Of a stretch of DNA of 35,360 nt, positions 9,211-16,876 are shown piece by piece. The stretch comes from Hyphomonas sp. UBA5111 (lineage in GTDB: Bacteria > Pseudomonadota > Alphaproteobacteria > Caulobacterales > Hyphomonadaceae). The position numbers and the translations under genes are program-made. Within the stretch, counting starts at the first letter, position 1; each line of letters opens with the position of its first letter. The notes beneath the pieces are model-generated. The model did no database searches. It had not been told where the DNA came from and saw nothing but the letters and a program-made list of their open reading frames with translations. The stretch covers positions 13,429 to 48,788 of the forward strand of contig DHZF01000101.1 of assembly GCA_002414505.1 (NCBI GenBank), written 5' to 3'.

Positions 9211-11115
9211 TCATTCAGGCGTCCCAATCCCGCGCCCCAACATCCAGGAAATCCTCCCCCCGCGCACGACGCCGGACACCTCCATCCCGCGCCGCTGTTC
9301 AAGCACTTGCCGCCAGGGAACAATCGTAAAATCCCGCTGTCGCTCGATGACGGCAAACTTCCCGCTCACCCGCGAGACCGGCTCGCGGTAGGCGCCGTCC
9401 ACATGGCCCCGATCCGGCGCCGGTGAATAAGGCTTCCCGATCTCGTCACTCAGTGACCGGCCCGCCTGCGCAAGGTCGCGCTTCAACAGCTCAGACTTCT
9501 GTGCTGCGGATAACCCTGCGCCTGCCTCTACCTTCATTCCGATACCGGCCAGAAACGCACGCCGCTTCACCTGCGCGTCAGCGACCTCCTGGCCAAACCC
9601 AATCGGCACACCGGATGGAGGAGGTGCTTCATCCAGCCAGGTCAATCCAAGCGCAGATTCCTGATCCTTCAGCCCAAGTTCAGACCGCACGAGCAATTGC
9701 GCCGACCTGAACCGTGCCTGTGCCCGCTCATACGCTTTCGCGCGATCCAGATAATCCAGTGGGATTTTCCAATCCGCCTCCGCCGTCCGTTCGACGTGAC
9801 CAGCGCGCCTCAAGGCTTCCAGTCTCCTCACATGCGCCGCGACAAATTCCGGTGCCGATCGCGGATCATCGGCCTGGTGCAGGCTTGCCGAATAGGTCCC
9901 GCCATTAGCCCGCGCGATCCCGTCGATCGTGATGTCTGAAGGTTTCGGCTCAAGATTTGGTGGCGACACAGTGACGATCGCGCCGCGCTTCAGATCCTCG
10001 ACTTCGCCGGCAACACCGAGTTCAACAAACACGGCGCGGCCGTCGAGACTGTCGATGATGGCGTAGGCTCGATCATGCGCTTTGCCCGTGAGGCCCGTCT
10101 GTAGGACTGCACCCGTCACGCTCCGCCCATCCGGATCGGACTTGTCAAAGATCGCGTCCGCATCCAGTCGCCGGTCTCCGCGTCCTGCGAGCGCGCGGTT
10201 CATCGTCTTGATGATGTCATGACGCTCGGACAGGTCTCGCAGGATGTCCCGGAAATTCTCCCGCATCTGCCAACGTCCGGCGCCGAGCTTCTGGGCAAGC
10301 CCAAGCCGTTCCAGTGTCCTGAGCCGGGCGGCATGCAGGGTGCGATAGTGCGAGGGACTTTCCTTCAACAGGAACTCCCCCTCAGGATCGATCTGCCTGG
10401 CGATGAAATGATCGATCCGCGTCACCCGTTCGGCGGCAACCTCGGCATTGAGTTTCCGCTCCTGTTCGAGCCTTGTCTCCGGGCCAAGCTCCAGCGTGAC
10501 CAAATCCTCCGCGCGCTCTCGGATTCCATGCGAGATGTACGCCCGCGGCATCACAAGATCGGAGCCATCTTCACGGCGTCCTCGGATCACCAGATGCGCA
10601 TGCGGCCGGCCCGTATCATGGTGCACGGCGCCGACCCATTCGAGGCGCGTGCCGAGGTCGGTTTCCATCTGCGAAACGAGGTCTCGGACGAAGGGCTTGA
10701 GGTCGGCGATTTCGGCGCCATCCTCGGGCGAGACGATGAACCGGAAATGATGCCGGTCGTCGGCAATGGACTTGGTGAGGTCGGACACGCCCGCATCCTC
10801 GCTCATGGCGTCGAAGAGTTTGCCGCGATCCTTCTCTTCAAGCGCGGCGTCCCGGCGAATGTATCCGATGTGCGCGGCAAGGGCGGCTGTGCTCGACGCC
10901 GACATGCGCACGATGCGCGCCTTGACGATGACGCGCCGTTGTCCGCCGCGCGGGGCAGGACGCGGACGAGCCGGCAGGGCAGTGCGCCTAACGCAGCCGG
11001 CAGAGGACAGGGCTTTCGTCATCCGCGTGAGATAAGTCTTCGCACGTCCCCCTGATCCAGTGGACCGAATCCTGCCAGGTCTCGGCGTGAACGGGTTGTC
11101 CGGCGGCGTGCTCAT
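9211..11115 (-). CDS. Conjugative relaxase, VirD2/DUF3363 type
   Basis: This nicks the transfer origin and pilots the strand through the secretion channel. The 634-residue product carries the metal-binding three-histidine motif in HHDTGRPHAHLVIRG (H165/H166, H172, H174), the RHHFRFIVSPED block near 121 and a candidate catalytic tyrosine in HIGYIRRD (Y85), as in VirD2-like relaxases. The long C-terminus (about 200-634) corresponds to the DUF3363 region. I start it at ATG 11115 because this ATG overlaps the stop of the upstream traF gene (ATGA, 11112-11115), a standard sign of translational coupling; an upstream in-frame start at 11163 would lie inside traF. It is the last transfer gene before the defence cargo. 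Confidence 0.92.
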   Translation of the reverse strand: MSTPPDNPFTPRPGRIRSTGSGGRAKTYLTRMTKALSSAGCVRRTALPARPRPAPRGGQRRVIVKARIVRMSASSTAALAAHIGYIRRDAALEEKDRGKLFDAMSEDAGVSDLTKSIADDRHHFRFIVSPEDGAEIADLKPFVRDLVSQMETDLGTRLEWVGAVHHDTGRPHAHLVIRGRREDGSDLVMPRAYISHGIRERAEDLVTLELGPETRLEQERKLNAEVAAERVTRIDHFIARQIDPEGEFLLKESPSHYRTLHAARLRTLERLGLAQKLGAGRWQMRENFRDILRDLSERHDIIKTMNRALAGRGDRRLDADAIFDKSDPDGRSVTGAVLQTGLTGKAHDRAYAIIDSLDGRAVFVELGVAGEVEDLKRGAIVTVSPPNLEPKPSDITIDGIARANGGTYSASLHQADDPRSAPEFVAAHVRRLEALRRAGHVERTAEADWKIPLDYLDRAKAYERAQARFRSAQLLVRSELGLKDQESALGLTWLDEAPPPSGVPIGFGQEVADAQVKRRAFLAGIGMKVEAGAGLSAAQKSELLKRDLAQAGRSLSDEIGKPYSPAPDRGHVDGAYREPVSRVSGKFAVIERQRDFTIVPWRQVLEQRRGMEVSGVVRGGRISWMLGRGIGTPE

Positions 11116-11888
11116 TCCGGCTGATCCGGCGGGAAACAGGCCAATTTTCCGGAATGGAGCCACCCGATCCTGTCGTCTTCATTGAGTATTCGCTCAGATG
11201 ACGGAGCTATGCCGTCAGGGATGGAACCATAAAAATCGATGTGCAGACAAGGCGATGCCCCCTCATTGGCTCCATGAGCTTTTATCTTGCATTCCGTACC
11301 GCCCCCTAGTTGCCCTCTCATTCCGTCTGGTCGCGCCTGAACTGCGGGGCCCATCCAGACAGCCCGGCCGATGATGTCGGTCTTCCGTACGGCACCAAAA
11401 TACCGCCCATCAAAGGAGTCCTGTGTGCGGTCCGACAGGAGCAGGACTTCATGAGGAAGGAGGCGGCGGCAAGTCCGCCAGGGCGAAGGGAGCGGTCGTC
11501 CTGTCTTGTCTGCCGCGAGAATTCGGACGGTGGGCACGTCGTTGATTTCCAGGACACCGCCGGTATCACAGACAGTGTCGCCTTCGAGCGCGGCAACAGT
11601 CTTGATGACGGGGATTGCGCGCGGAAGGTATCCCCGCTGCGATGCAAATTCGGCCGCTTTCTGGGGCAGGTTCGAGACAACCTCATCACCACGCACAACG
11701 TGCTCAAGGGGCTCTATCCGATACCATCCCTGCGGTGCGCTTTCGCTCGGATTGTAGAGCAAAATGGATGGTAGGAGCCCTGTTGCGGGAAGCGCAATCA
11801 GTGCCGATCCAAGGAATGAAAGCGTGGTCCAGTACACTTTCCGAAGCCGTCGGTTCGTACGTTTGGAATTGACCCGGTTATGATCCAT
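11112..11888 (-). CDS. traF: S26-family signal peptidase, TraF type
   Basis: This membrane-bound serine peptidase matures pilin or other transfer proteins in conjugation systems. From ATG 11888 it has 258 residues, with one membrane anchor (about 20-42). The catalytic serine is in NPSESAPQGWY (S50, before AP) and the general-base lysine in VIKTVAALEGD (K96), the S26 Ser/Lys dyad in its usual spacing. GRPLPSPW and the SFDGRYFGAV motif near 185 are also typical. The start is chosen over an upstream in-frame ATG at 11990 because GGAAG lies about 9 bases before ATG 11888 and the upstream stretch lies inside the HTH gene. It overlaps the HTH gene by 11 bp and the relaxase by 4 bp, so the three are one operon. 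Confidence 0.92.
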   Translation of the reverse strand: MDHNRVNSKRTNRRLRKVYWTTLSFLGSALIALPATGLLPSILLYNPSESAPQGWYRIEPLEHVVRGDEVVSNLPQKAAEFASQRGYLPRAIPVIKTVAALEGDTVCDTGGVLEINDVPTVRILAADKTGRPLPSPWRTCRRLLPHEVLLLSDRTQDSFDGRYFGAVRKTDIIGRAVWMGPAVQARPDGMRGQLGGGTECKIKAHGANEGASPCLHIDFYGSIPDGIAPSSERILNEDDRIGWLHSGKLACFPPDQPE

Positions 11889-12093
11889 GACGAGGCTTCC
11901 GCGACTTGTTCCAGACCGTCGAAAATGCATTGAGATCTTCGAGATGATAGACGACGGTTCCGCCATGTTTTCGGTATTCGGGGCCGTCATTCGACCAGCG
12001 CCAGTTTTCCATTGTACGTGCTGAAATGCGCAGGTAGCTGGCGGCTTCCTGTGTCGTCAGGAACGGGCTTTGTGGAGTATTCGGTTCGCTCAT
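11878..12093 (-). CDS. Excisionase-like helix-turn-helix protein
   Basis: This 71-residue DNA-binding protein has a single winged-helix/MerR-like domain of the excisionase family. The motif runs through FLTTQEAASYLRISARTMENW, followed by GPEYRKHGGTVVYHLEDLNAF, where the last part is the wing and the LEDL helix typical of this group. It is the first gene of the HTH-traF-relaxase operon, a common arrangement in alphaproteobacterial mobile elements, and probably regulates or helps assemble the transfer complex. The product assignment is safe at fold level; its DNA target is unknown. Confidence 0.9.
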   Translation of the reverse strand: MSEPNTPQSPFLTTQEAASYLRISARTMENWRWSNDGPEYRKHGGTVVYHLEDLNAFSTVWNKSRKPRHGS

Positions 12094-12200
12094 TGCTTTG
12101 CTCCCGGTACAGCCAGAAGGAAGCAGAGGCAGATCTTAATTGGCAGGGTCGAAGTCGCCCTGAACCCGAAATCACCCTGCAGGTAACCAAGATTTCCAAT

Positions 12201-12225
12201 GACCCGCTGCGTGCGGCAGCGGGTC
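12201..12225. repeat. Perfect hairpin upstream of the HTH-traF-relaxase operon
   Basis: GACCCGCTGC (12201-12210) and GCAGCGGGTC (12216-12225) form a perfect 10-bp stem with a 5-base loop. No T-run follows on either strand, so it is not a typical terminator. Its position just upstream of the relaxase operon makes it a candidate operator or transfer-origin structure; this is inference only. Confidence 0.6.
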
Positions 12226-12260
12226 CACATTCCTGGCGCCTTCAGAAAATTCAAGCAGGG

Positions 12261-12296
12261 AAAAGCCGCCCCGGAGGTGTTCTCCGGAGCGGCTTC
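12261..12296 (-). terminator. Rho-independent terminator after DUF736
   Basis: Bases 12263-12276 pair with 12282-12295 (14 positions with one mismatch, 5-base loop). On the minus strand the stem is followed by TTTT at 12264-12261. It lies about 22 bp beyond the DUF736 stop codon. Confidence 0.85.
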
Positions 12297-12317
12297 GATG
12301 GGATGTGATGCCGGATC

Positions 12318-12641
12318 CTAGTCCCTGGGGTTCCAGAGGATCACGTGGCGGCCTTTCTTGCCCTTGACCGGAGCGAGGTTTGCATAGATCCGGCGGGGAC
12401 CGATTTGCGGATCGGCGAGGGTCAGCGAGACATATTCGCGTCCCGAAGACTTCGCCTTGCGCATCCAGCCGCCGCCGATTTCGGTCGAGGTCTCTCCGGC
12501 GAAGATGCGGTAGTCCGGTTGGCCTTCAGAGGCTTTCTCGCCATTCTTCTCGATGCGGATGGCCGCATTAAGGTTCATCATTGCGAGGGTGCCTTCAAAG
12601 CCGGCCTTGGTCTCGCTGACATATCCGAGTGCGTTTGCCAT
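12318..12641 (-). CDS. DUF736 family protein
   Basis: This 107-residue protein is of the DUF736 family, which is common on alphaproteobacterial plasmids and integrative elements; its function is not established. The recognisable features are the TLAMMNLNAAIRI strand early on, PDYRIFAG in the middle, the GGGWMRKAKSSGREYVSLTL block and the ending RRIYANLAP...ILWNPRD. The start at 12641 is supported by AAGGAGA about 8 bases upstream. The frame is open back to 12821, but the upstream part has no supported start or family similarity. It forms its own transcription unit, with a terminator behind it and about 500 bp of gene-free DNA in front. Confidence 0.9.
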   Translation of the reverse strand: MANALGYVSETKAGFEGTLAMMNLNAAIRIEKNGEKASEGQPDYRIFAGETSTEIGGGWMRKAKSSGREYVSLTLADPQIGPRRIYANLAPVKGKKGRHVILWNPRD

Positions 12642-12760
12642 TGGGGTTCTCCTTTTCGTTCCTTTGGCTTGGTCTCCGGGGACCCCTTGTCCCCGTCGAC
12701 GCCGGACCGTGAGGACGCTCTGAGCCGGTCCTGAACCCGCTCTCTTGCGCGCTCGTTTAT

Positions 12761-12785
12761 CCGAAAAGTGGGAACCACTTTTCGG
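12761..12785. repeat. Palindrome CCGAAAAGTGG-GAA-CCACTTTTCGG
   Basis: Two perfect 11-base arms (12761-12771 and 12775-12785) are separated by GAA. Palindromes of this form are scattered between genes in many Rhizobiales and related alphaproteobacteria. It sits about 120 bp upstream of DUF736. Its function is not known to me. Confidence 0.85.
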
Positions 12786-12826
12786 GCGAGACGCGAGGCG
12801 GGGCGCAACGCAGTGGAGCACCGGTC

Positions 12827-12888
12827 GGACGGAGAATTTTGCTGCGCGAGGAAGGCGCGAAGCGGCGGGGAAAATTCTTCGCCCGTCC
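12827..12888. repeat. Long inverted repeat upstream of DUF736
   Basis: GGACGG plus AGAATTTT (12827-12840) pairs with AAAATTCT (12871-12878) and CCGTCC (12883-12888), giving a 14-bp stem with a 4-base bulge (12879-12882) and a 30-base loop. It may be an RNA leader of the DUF736 transcript or an unannotated small RNA. Confidence 0.5.
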
Positions 12889-13095
12889 GGTTTCAGGGCC
12901 GGGTCAGCGCGTCCAGGTCATACGGCAAGAGACGGGAACAAGGGGGCCGAAGACGGCTGCCGATGGAAGGGAGTAACCCACTCCCGCATGCGCTCTGATA
13001 TGTCTCACGAGACCTTGAGACGGGCGATTTTTCGGCAGGCATTCTTATCGATTGAACCCCACTTCGCGCGCATCCGCATGCTTAAACCCGAATGT

Positions 13096-13128
13096 GAAAA
13101 GCCGCCCGATGCCAGGCACCGGACGGCT
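13096..13128 (-). terminator. Terminator after parB
   Basis: On the minus strand AGCCGTCC (13128-13121) pairs with GGGCGGCT (13107-13100, one G-T pair) and is followed by TTTTC. It lies 31 bp past the parB stop codon. Confidence 0.8.
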
Positions 13129-13158
13129 CGCACTCTGCCTGAGAGGAGGAGACGAAAC

Positions 13159-14928
13159 TCAGGCAGCGTCTGCTTCGCAAGGCTCCACTTCGGGTTGGGT
13201 GTTGTCTTCATCCTCACCCTCGAACAGGCCCGCAATCCGGGTCCAAGCCTCGACCGTCGCGCAACCCGCTCCTTCGACAAGGCCGGTTGGCGGCACCTGC
13301 ATCCAGCCGGGACGCCAGCCGGGATTGGCGGTGCAGTCCACGCCTTCGATCCGGTTCTGGATCAGCGCCTTCTGGACTTTTCCGCTCTCCTTGGTGACAC
13401 TCTCCGCGACGCTTGGGGACGAAATGTCTGCTACCAACGCATTGATCGCCCGCTTGTCCCGCAGGAGGTCGAAGAAGGCATCGTCCGGCGACCAGTATCG
13501 GCCAAGATCGGTCCCACAGACATGCAGCACGGCCTCGACCACTGGCCCGCCCGCTTCCAGTGTTTCAGCCATCGTGAGGGCAAGGACCTTCATGACTTCT
13601 TCGTCCGACATGGCGAGCAGAGCGGAGAAGGTTTCGCAGAGCGAATAGGCATCGCCGTTCGAGCGCGGACGCATTGCGCCGAGCGCACTGAACATCGCCT
13701 CAACTCGCTCGGAAGCGGCATCGATTTCAGCCCACGCTGCGGAGCCCGACACGCTCTCATGCGTCTCGTTCTTGCGCGCCCCGCACACATGCGGACGGAC
13801 ATTCCAGAGGGATGATCCAGTCAGCGCGTGTGCTGCCATCAGGCGCAGCGCAATGGCGGGTGCGGCCAGCAGGCTGGCGGCGGCAGCGCCATGCCGGTGA
13901 AGGCCGACATATTCCGCCATCGGGCCGGACATTTCAGGTTTGATGTCTGTCTGTACACTGCCGTCTCCGTTAATGTCCTGACGCGACTTCTTGCGGGCCT
14001 CCGAAGCTGTCAGCCAGCCTTCATGGAACATCACCGTGCCATCTTGGCGCTGCTCCACGTAGACCTTGCCGCCCTTCTTCTTCGTGGTCTGGACGTATTC
14101 CCAGCGCTGGAAGTAGGTCCCTCGCTCGAGACAGACGACATCGGCCCAGCCACGGGCCAGGAGTTGCTCGATCCGCGCTGACACCTCTGCTGCCTGAGCA
14201 GTCCAGAAAGCCTCAGCGTCCGCAAAGACAGCGCGTTCTCCGAACAGGTCCGACGTCACCGCGCCGGTGTATTGGTCAAGCTCGAACAGGGCCTTGTCAG
14301 TGGTGATCGTGCTGCCGCCCGTTACCCATGCCTTGCAGGAGCGTCCGAACGGTGCACGTTCGGTTTCGCTGTTCCAGAGTTTCAGCCATTCCGCCTGTTG
14401 AGCAGGTGTCGCCAGCGTCAGCGCGCGGATCGTTTCTCGGTCGATTTCGTCCTCGGAATAGAGCTTTCGGATCGGCGCAGCGAGACCCGCAAGGGCGAGC
14501 ACGCGCCGAACCAGAAGCTCAGTCACGCCGAAGAAGGTCGCGATGTCTTCAGGCGTTTTGCCTTCGTCAGCCAGTTTCCGGAACGCCACATATTGTTCCA
14601 TCTCCGTGGCAGGCAGGCGGGCGACATTTTCGATGATGGACGCCTCGATGGCCGAGGCTGCATCTTCCTCGCTCATGATGGCGCAAGGGACGAGTGGATT
14701 GGTGCCGGTTTCCTTGGCGAGTTCGAGCAGCGCGAAATAGCGGCGGCGGCCTGCGATGACGCCGTAACCGTCGCCTTCGCGGCGGACGAGGAGCGTCTGG
14801 CGGATGCCCTTTTCGCGGATGGAAGGCAGGATGTCGGACACGTCCGGCTTCTTGCGTCCGTGGCGCATGTTAAGTTTGGAAACGCTCAGCTTATCGAGCG
14901 GGATATGTGTGAGGTCGGGCTGTGCCAT
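13159..14928 (-). CDS. ParB/KorB-like partition or regulatory protein
   Basis: From ATG 14928 this is a 589-residue ParB N-terminal-domain protein of the kind found on large alphaproteobacterial plasmids. The N-terminal part has IPLDKLSVSKLNMRHGRK, the GIRQTLLVRREG strand, GVIAGRRRYFALLEL (the arginine-rich ParB box) and IENVARLPATEMEQYVAF, followed by a helix-turn-helix region (EDIATFFGVTELLVRRVLAL). The long C-terminal half has no motif I recognise and ends in an acidic tail. AAGGAGA stands 7-8 bases before ATG 14928, so I start there, but the frame is open without a stop up to 15186 (next entry). No parA lies beside it, so a role in regulation rather than classical partition is possible. 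It is the last gene of the ardA operon. Confidence 0.88.
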   Translation of the reverse strand: MAQPDLTHIPLDKLSVSKLNMRHGRKKPDVSDILPSIREKGIRQTLLVRREGDGYGVIAGRRRYFALLELAKETGTNPLVPCAIMSEEDAASAIEASIIENVARLPATEMEQYVAFRKLADEGKTPEDIATFFGVTELLVRRVLALAGLAAPIRKLYSEDEIDRETIRALTLATPAQQAEWLKLWNSETERAPFGRSCKAWVTGGSTITTDKALFELDQYTGAVTSDLFGERAVFADAEAFWTAQAAEVSARIEQLLARGWADVVCLERGTYFQRWEYVQTTKKKGGKVYVEQRQDGTVMFHEGWLTASEARKKSRQDINGDGSVQTDIKPEMSGPMAEYVGLHRHGAAAASLLAAPAIALRLMAAHALTGSSLWNVRPHVCGARKNETHESVSGSAAWAEIDAASERVEAMFSALGAMRPRSNGDAYSLCETFSALLAMSDEEVMKVLALTMAETLEAGGPVVEAVLHVCGTDLGRYWSPDDAFFDLLRDKRAINALVADISSPSVAESVTKESGKVQKALIQNRIEGVDCTANPGWRPGWMQVPPTGLVEGAGCATVEAWTRIAGLFEGEDEDNTQPEVEPCEADAA

Positions 14929-15186
14929 CGGGGTCTCCTTTTCTGGCGGGTAAAGGGAGAGGCCAAGCGCCCATGCCGGGCCGCTCCAGTGAATGTCGGA
15001 ATAAGGAAAGCCTTCGCGGTCGAAGGCGGGGGCCGGGTCGGTCCGGCCCCAGTCATAGTCGCGGACGCGGATGTGCGGTGCGCGCCCCGCAATCCAGATT
15101 TCAACCACGCGGTCGTCCTCGACGACCAGCGTCATCTGAGGTCGCGGACCCAGAATCCGCTCGGCTTCGGTGAGGGCGCGGCTCAT
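14929..15186 (-). CDS. Leader ORF in frame with parB: N-terminal extension or small gene lacking its own stop
   Basis: An 86-codon stretch beginning at ATG 15186 (MSRALTEAERILG...) overlaps the upstream gene's stop as ATGA. It has coding character: MTLVVEDDRVVEIWIAG, then RDYDWGRTDPAPAFD and HWSGPAWALGLSLYP. It reaches the parB ATG without a stop. Either it encodes a separate small protein whose stop has been lost, or a 675-residue fused ParB is made alongside a 589-residue form from the internal start. I do not recognise a family. Confidence 0.6.
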
Positions 15187-15656
15187 GTCCGCGCCTCACC
15201 TGCCGGGACTGCGCGGAGGTGCACAAGCACCGTGCGGGCGGTGTCCAAGGCCTCCGGCAGGAGGTCGTTTGCCACCTCGCTCAGGTGGGCATTATCCGAT
15301 CCCGGATAGTTCGCCTCGACGCCCCAGAGGCTGGCGGCGTGAGAGTCCAGCGTGACGCCTTCGAGCGTGACGGAGAGCACGATCCCGCAATAGAACCAGT
15401 CGCCCTTCCGCCATGCCTCCATGACAGCTTCGGCCTCGGCCTGCGCCTTTGCGAAGCGCTCGCGGAACCCGTTTCCGGGACCGATAAAACCGGGCGCATC
15501 CTTATAGAGCGAGGGCCAGAATCCGTCCTGTCGTTGATCCGGCGCATCCGGGCAATCGTCCAGGACGATTTGTGCCATCACGGTGAATCCGTCCGCCTCA
15601 CAGGTGATCGTGTCACCGGGGCAGGCAAAGGCGGCAAAGCGTTCGGAAAAGCTCAC
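15183..15656 (-). CDS. Hypothetical protein, 157 aa
   Basis: I do not recognise a family. It starts with GTG 15656, which overlaps the stop of the 64-residue gene upstream (GTGA), and its own stop overlaps the next ATG (ATGA at 15183-15186). Such overlaps on both sides argue strongly for a real gene in the ardA-parB operon. The product is soluble and acidic, with a strand-rich N-terminus (DTITCEADGFTVMAQIVLDD), a helix KAQAEAEAVMEAWRKG, and a C-terminal helix LLPEALDTARTVLVHLRAV. No signal peptide or membrane segment is seen. Confidence 0.75.
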   Translation of the reverse strand: MSFSERFAAFACPGDTITCEADGFTVMAQIVLDDCPDAPDQRQDGFWPSLYKDAPGFIGPGNGFRERFAKAQAEAEAVMEAWRKGDWFYCGIVLSVTLEGVTLDSHAASLWGVEANYPGSDNAHLSEVANDLLPEALDTARTVLVHLRAVPAGEART

Positions 15657-15847
15657 GACACCCTCCGAATCTCGAAGCCATGCAGTTCGCAGACGCCGCG
15701 CAGCGCCCGTGCTTCGCCGTCATCAAGCTCGTTACCTGCCTGACGATAGATGCTGCCCTGCGCGAACCCTGCCGGGGTCTTCACGACATGTGCCCAGCGA
15801 TAAGGGCCACGGCCGTCTTCGCGCGGTCTGGTCTGGTATCTGGCCAT
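15653..15847 (-). CDS. Small hypothetical protein, 64 aa
   Basis: A small basic protein starting at ATG 15847 (MARYQTRPREDGRGPYRW...) and ending in a GTGA overlap with the next gene. The ATG lies 5 bp after the ardA stop, so it is translated from the ardA message; no strong ribosome binding site is visible. The family is not recognised. The in-frame extension up to 15946 lies inside ardA and is unlikely to be used. Confidence 0.65.
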   Translation of the reverse strand: MARYQTRPREDGRGPYRWAHVVKTPAGFAQGSIYRQAGNELDDGEARALRGVCELHGFEIRRVS

Positions 15848-15852
15848 GACGT

Positions 15853-16419
15853 TCACCGCGACCAGAAGATGTGGATCTGATCGAATCCGGTCTCGACAGT
15901 GAAGATGTCGCCGTTCAGCTCCATGTCCCGGCCCATCGCGTCCCAATCAATGTAGTATTGGAGGGAGGCCGGGATTTCGGTGCCGCACTCGCGGGTCAGT
16001 TCTTCGGCAAAATCTGCGATCGAACGGTATTCGCCCGCATAGTCATCGAAGGCAGCGCGGGCTTGTTCAAGGTCATCGCCAAAATGGCGGTGGACTTTTG
16101 CGCCGAGGTGTCCGTGCTCGGTAATGAACTCCGCCAGATCGCACACGGTCTCGAAAGAGGCGTATTCCGAAAGGCTCGCGCCTTCGAAGCCTTCATAGTC
16201 ATGGATCGCCCATTCTTCTGCGCCGGGCAGAGGCGACGCCGCCAGCATGGCGCGTACCTGGCCCATGATGTCGTCAGGCGTGGTCGCCTCGATCCAGCGC
16301 CCATGCAGGCAGCCATTATTGTAGGCCGCAAGGCAGGCGACATAGATGCGGGGGGCATCTTCAGATGGGAGTGCGGAAGCTGTTCCAAGAGGTGCAGGGG
16401 TAGCGGTGTTGCAGGGCAT
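15853..16419 (-). CDS. ardA: Antirestriction protein ArdA
   Basis: A 188-residue DNA-mimic protein that blocks type I restriction enzymes, protecting incoming plasmid DNA. The ArdA pattern is clear: PRIYVACLAAYNNGCLHGRWIEA at the start of the domain, EEWAIHDYEGF in the middle, then repeated acidic helices and ASLQYYIDWDAMGRDMELNGDIFTV near the end. The protein is strongly acidic, as expected of a mimic. AAGGAGA is placed 7-8 bases before ATG 16419. It heads an operon with the 64 aa, 157 aa and ParB genes. Confidence 0.95.
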   Translation of the reverse strand: MPCNTATPAPLGTASALPSEDAPRIYVACLAAYNNGCLHGRWIEATTPDDIMGQVRAMLAASPLPGAEEWAIHDYEGFEGASLSEYASFETVCDLAEFITEHGHLGAKVHRHFGDDLEQARAAFDDYAGEYRSIADFAEELTRECGTEIPASLQYYIDWDAMGRDMELNGDIFTVETGFDQIHIFWSR

Positions 16420-16770
16420 GTCGGGTCTCCTTCTTCAGCCGCGTCCTGCCCGCGACAGGCGGGGGTGGGCGGCGGAAAAGGCCGTCAGGCCGGGCGGACA
16501 AGCGGTGCGCGCAAGGCGGAAAGGTAGGAGACCTTCATACGCTCTTGGTCACACCCATCCCGTCGCCTTGCGCGGGCGGCGCGCCCGGCCAGACGTGCCG
16601 TCCGCCCACACCCGCCGTGCGAGGGTATTTGAACGTGTGATGAAGCTGGCAGGACCTTGTGAAACTTTTCGCGCGGGTCACGCACCAATGCAGCCTGGAC
16701 ATCATCCAGGGGGCGCATGTCGGCGTCATCCTGCCCTGTCGAAAGGAGCTGGCCTGCCTCGATGTCGACG
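16420..16770. other. Divergent intergenic region between ardA and fic
   Basis: Mostly without a supported gene. A minus-strand frame (16485-16937) has a coding-like stretch (MRPLDDVQAALVRDPREKF...) but no ribosome binding site, and its 5' end overlaps the fic operator array, so I do not call it. The ardA promoter must lie here. Confidence 0.5.
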
Positions 16771-16772
16771 GA

Positions 16773-16875
16773 TGCGGAGAATATCCGGTGTAAAATCCGC
16801 AAAAGATGCGGAGAATATGCTTGACGATGCGGAGAATAACGGCCATATTCCCCGCGTATAGTGCGGAGAATATGG
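16773..16875. promoter_or_regulatory. Phased operator array in the fic promoter
   Basis: TGCGGAGAATA(T) occurs four times in direct orientation, at 16773, 16807, 16828 and 16862. Inverted copies lie between them at 16791-16801 (degenerate, TAAAATCCGCA) and 16843-16855 (CCATATTCCCCGC). The pattern direct-inverted-direct occurs twice with an exact period of 55 bp. The last inverted/direct pair forms a 13-bp dyad with one mismatch around a 7-base spacer, ending one base before the fic start codon. These copies sit over the promoter spacer, the -10 box and the start region. Confidence 0.85.
16821..16849 (+). promoter_or_regulatory. Candidate fic promoter
   Basis: TTGACG (16821-16826) and CATATT (16844-16849) are spaced by 17 bases. 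Transcription would start near 16856, giving a very short leader before GTG 16877. Operator copies overlap the spacer and the -10 box. Confidence 0.55.
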
Positions 16876-16876
16876 T

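Larger units (their letters stand above)
12642..13095. other. Gene-free leader region between DUF736 and the ParB terminator
   Basis: I see no convincing gene here. The open plus-strand frame from 12745 continues antisense into parB and has no family resemblance. The region does hold a perfect palindrome at 12761-12785 and a long inverted repeat at 12827-12888, described separately, so it is probably the promoter/leader of DUF736. Confidence 0.6.

Noticed and set aside
10219..11055. Plus-strand open frame opposite the relaxase
   Set aside because: Antisense shadow of a gene with a complete three-histidine motif.
12745..13815. Plus-strand open frame of about 356 codons
   Set aside because: More than half lies antisense to parB and the rest crosses the palindrome and inverted repeat; no supported start or domain.
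16771..16833. 20-codon leader ORF within the fic operator array (ATG 16771, AAAGGAG upstream)
   Set aside because: The ribosome binding site is too distant and the reading frame is made mostly of the repeated boxes.
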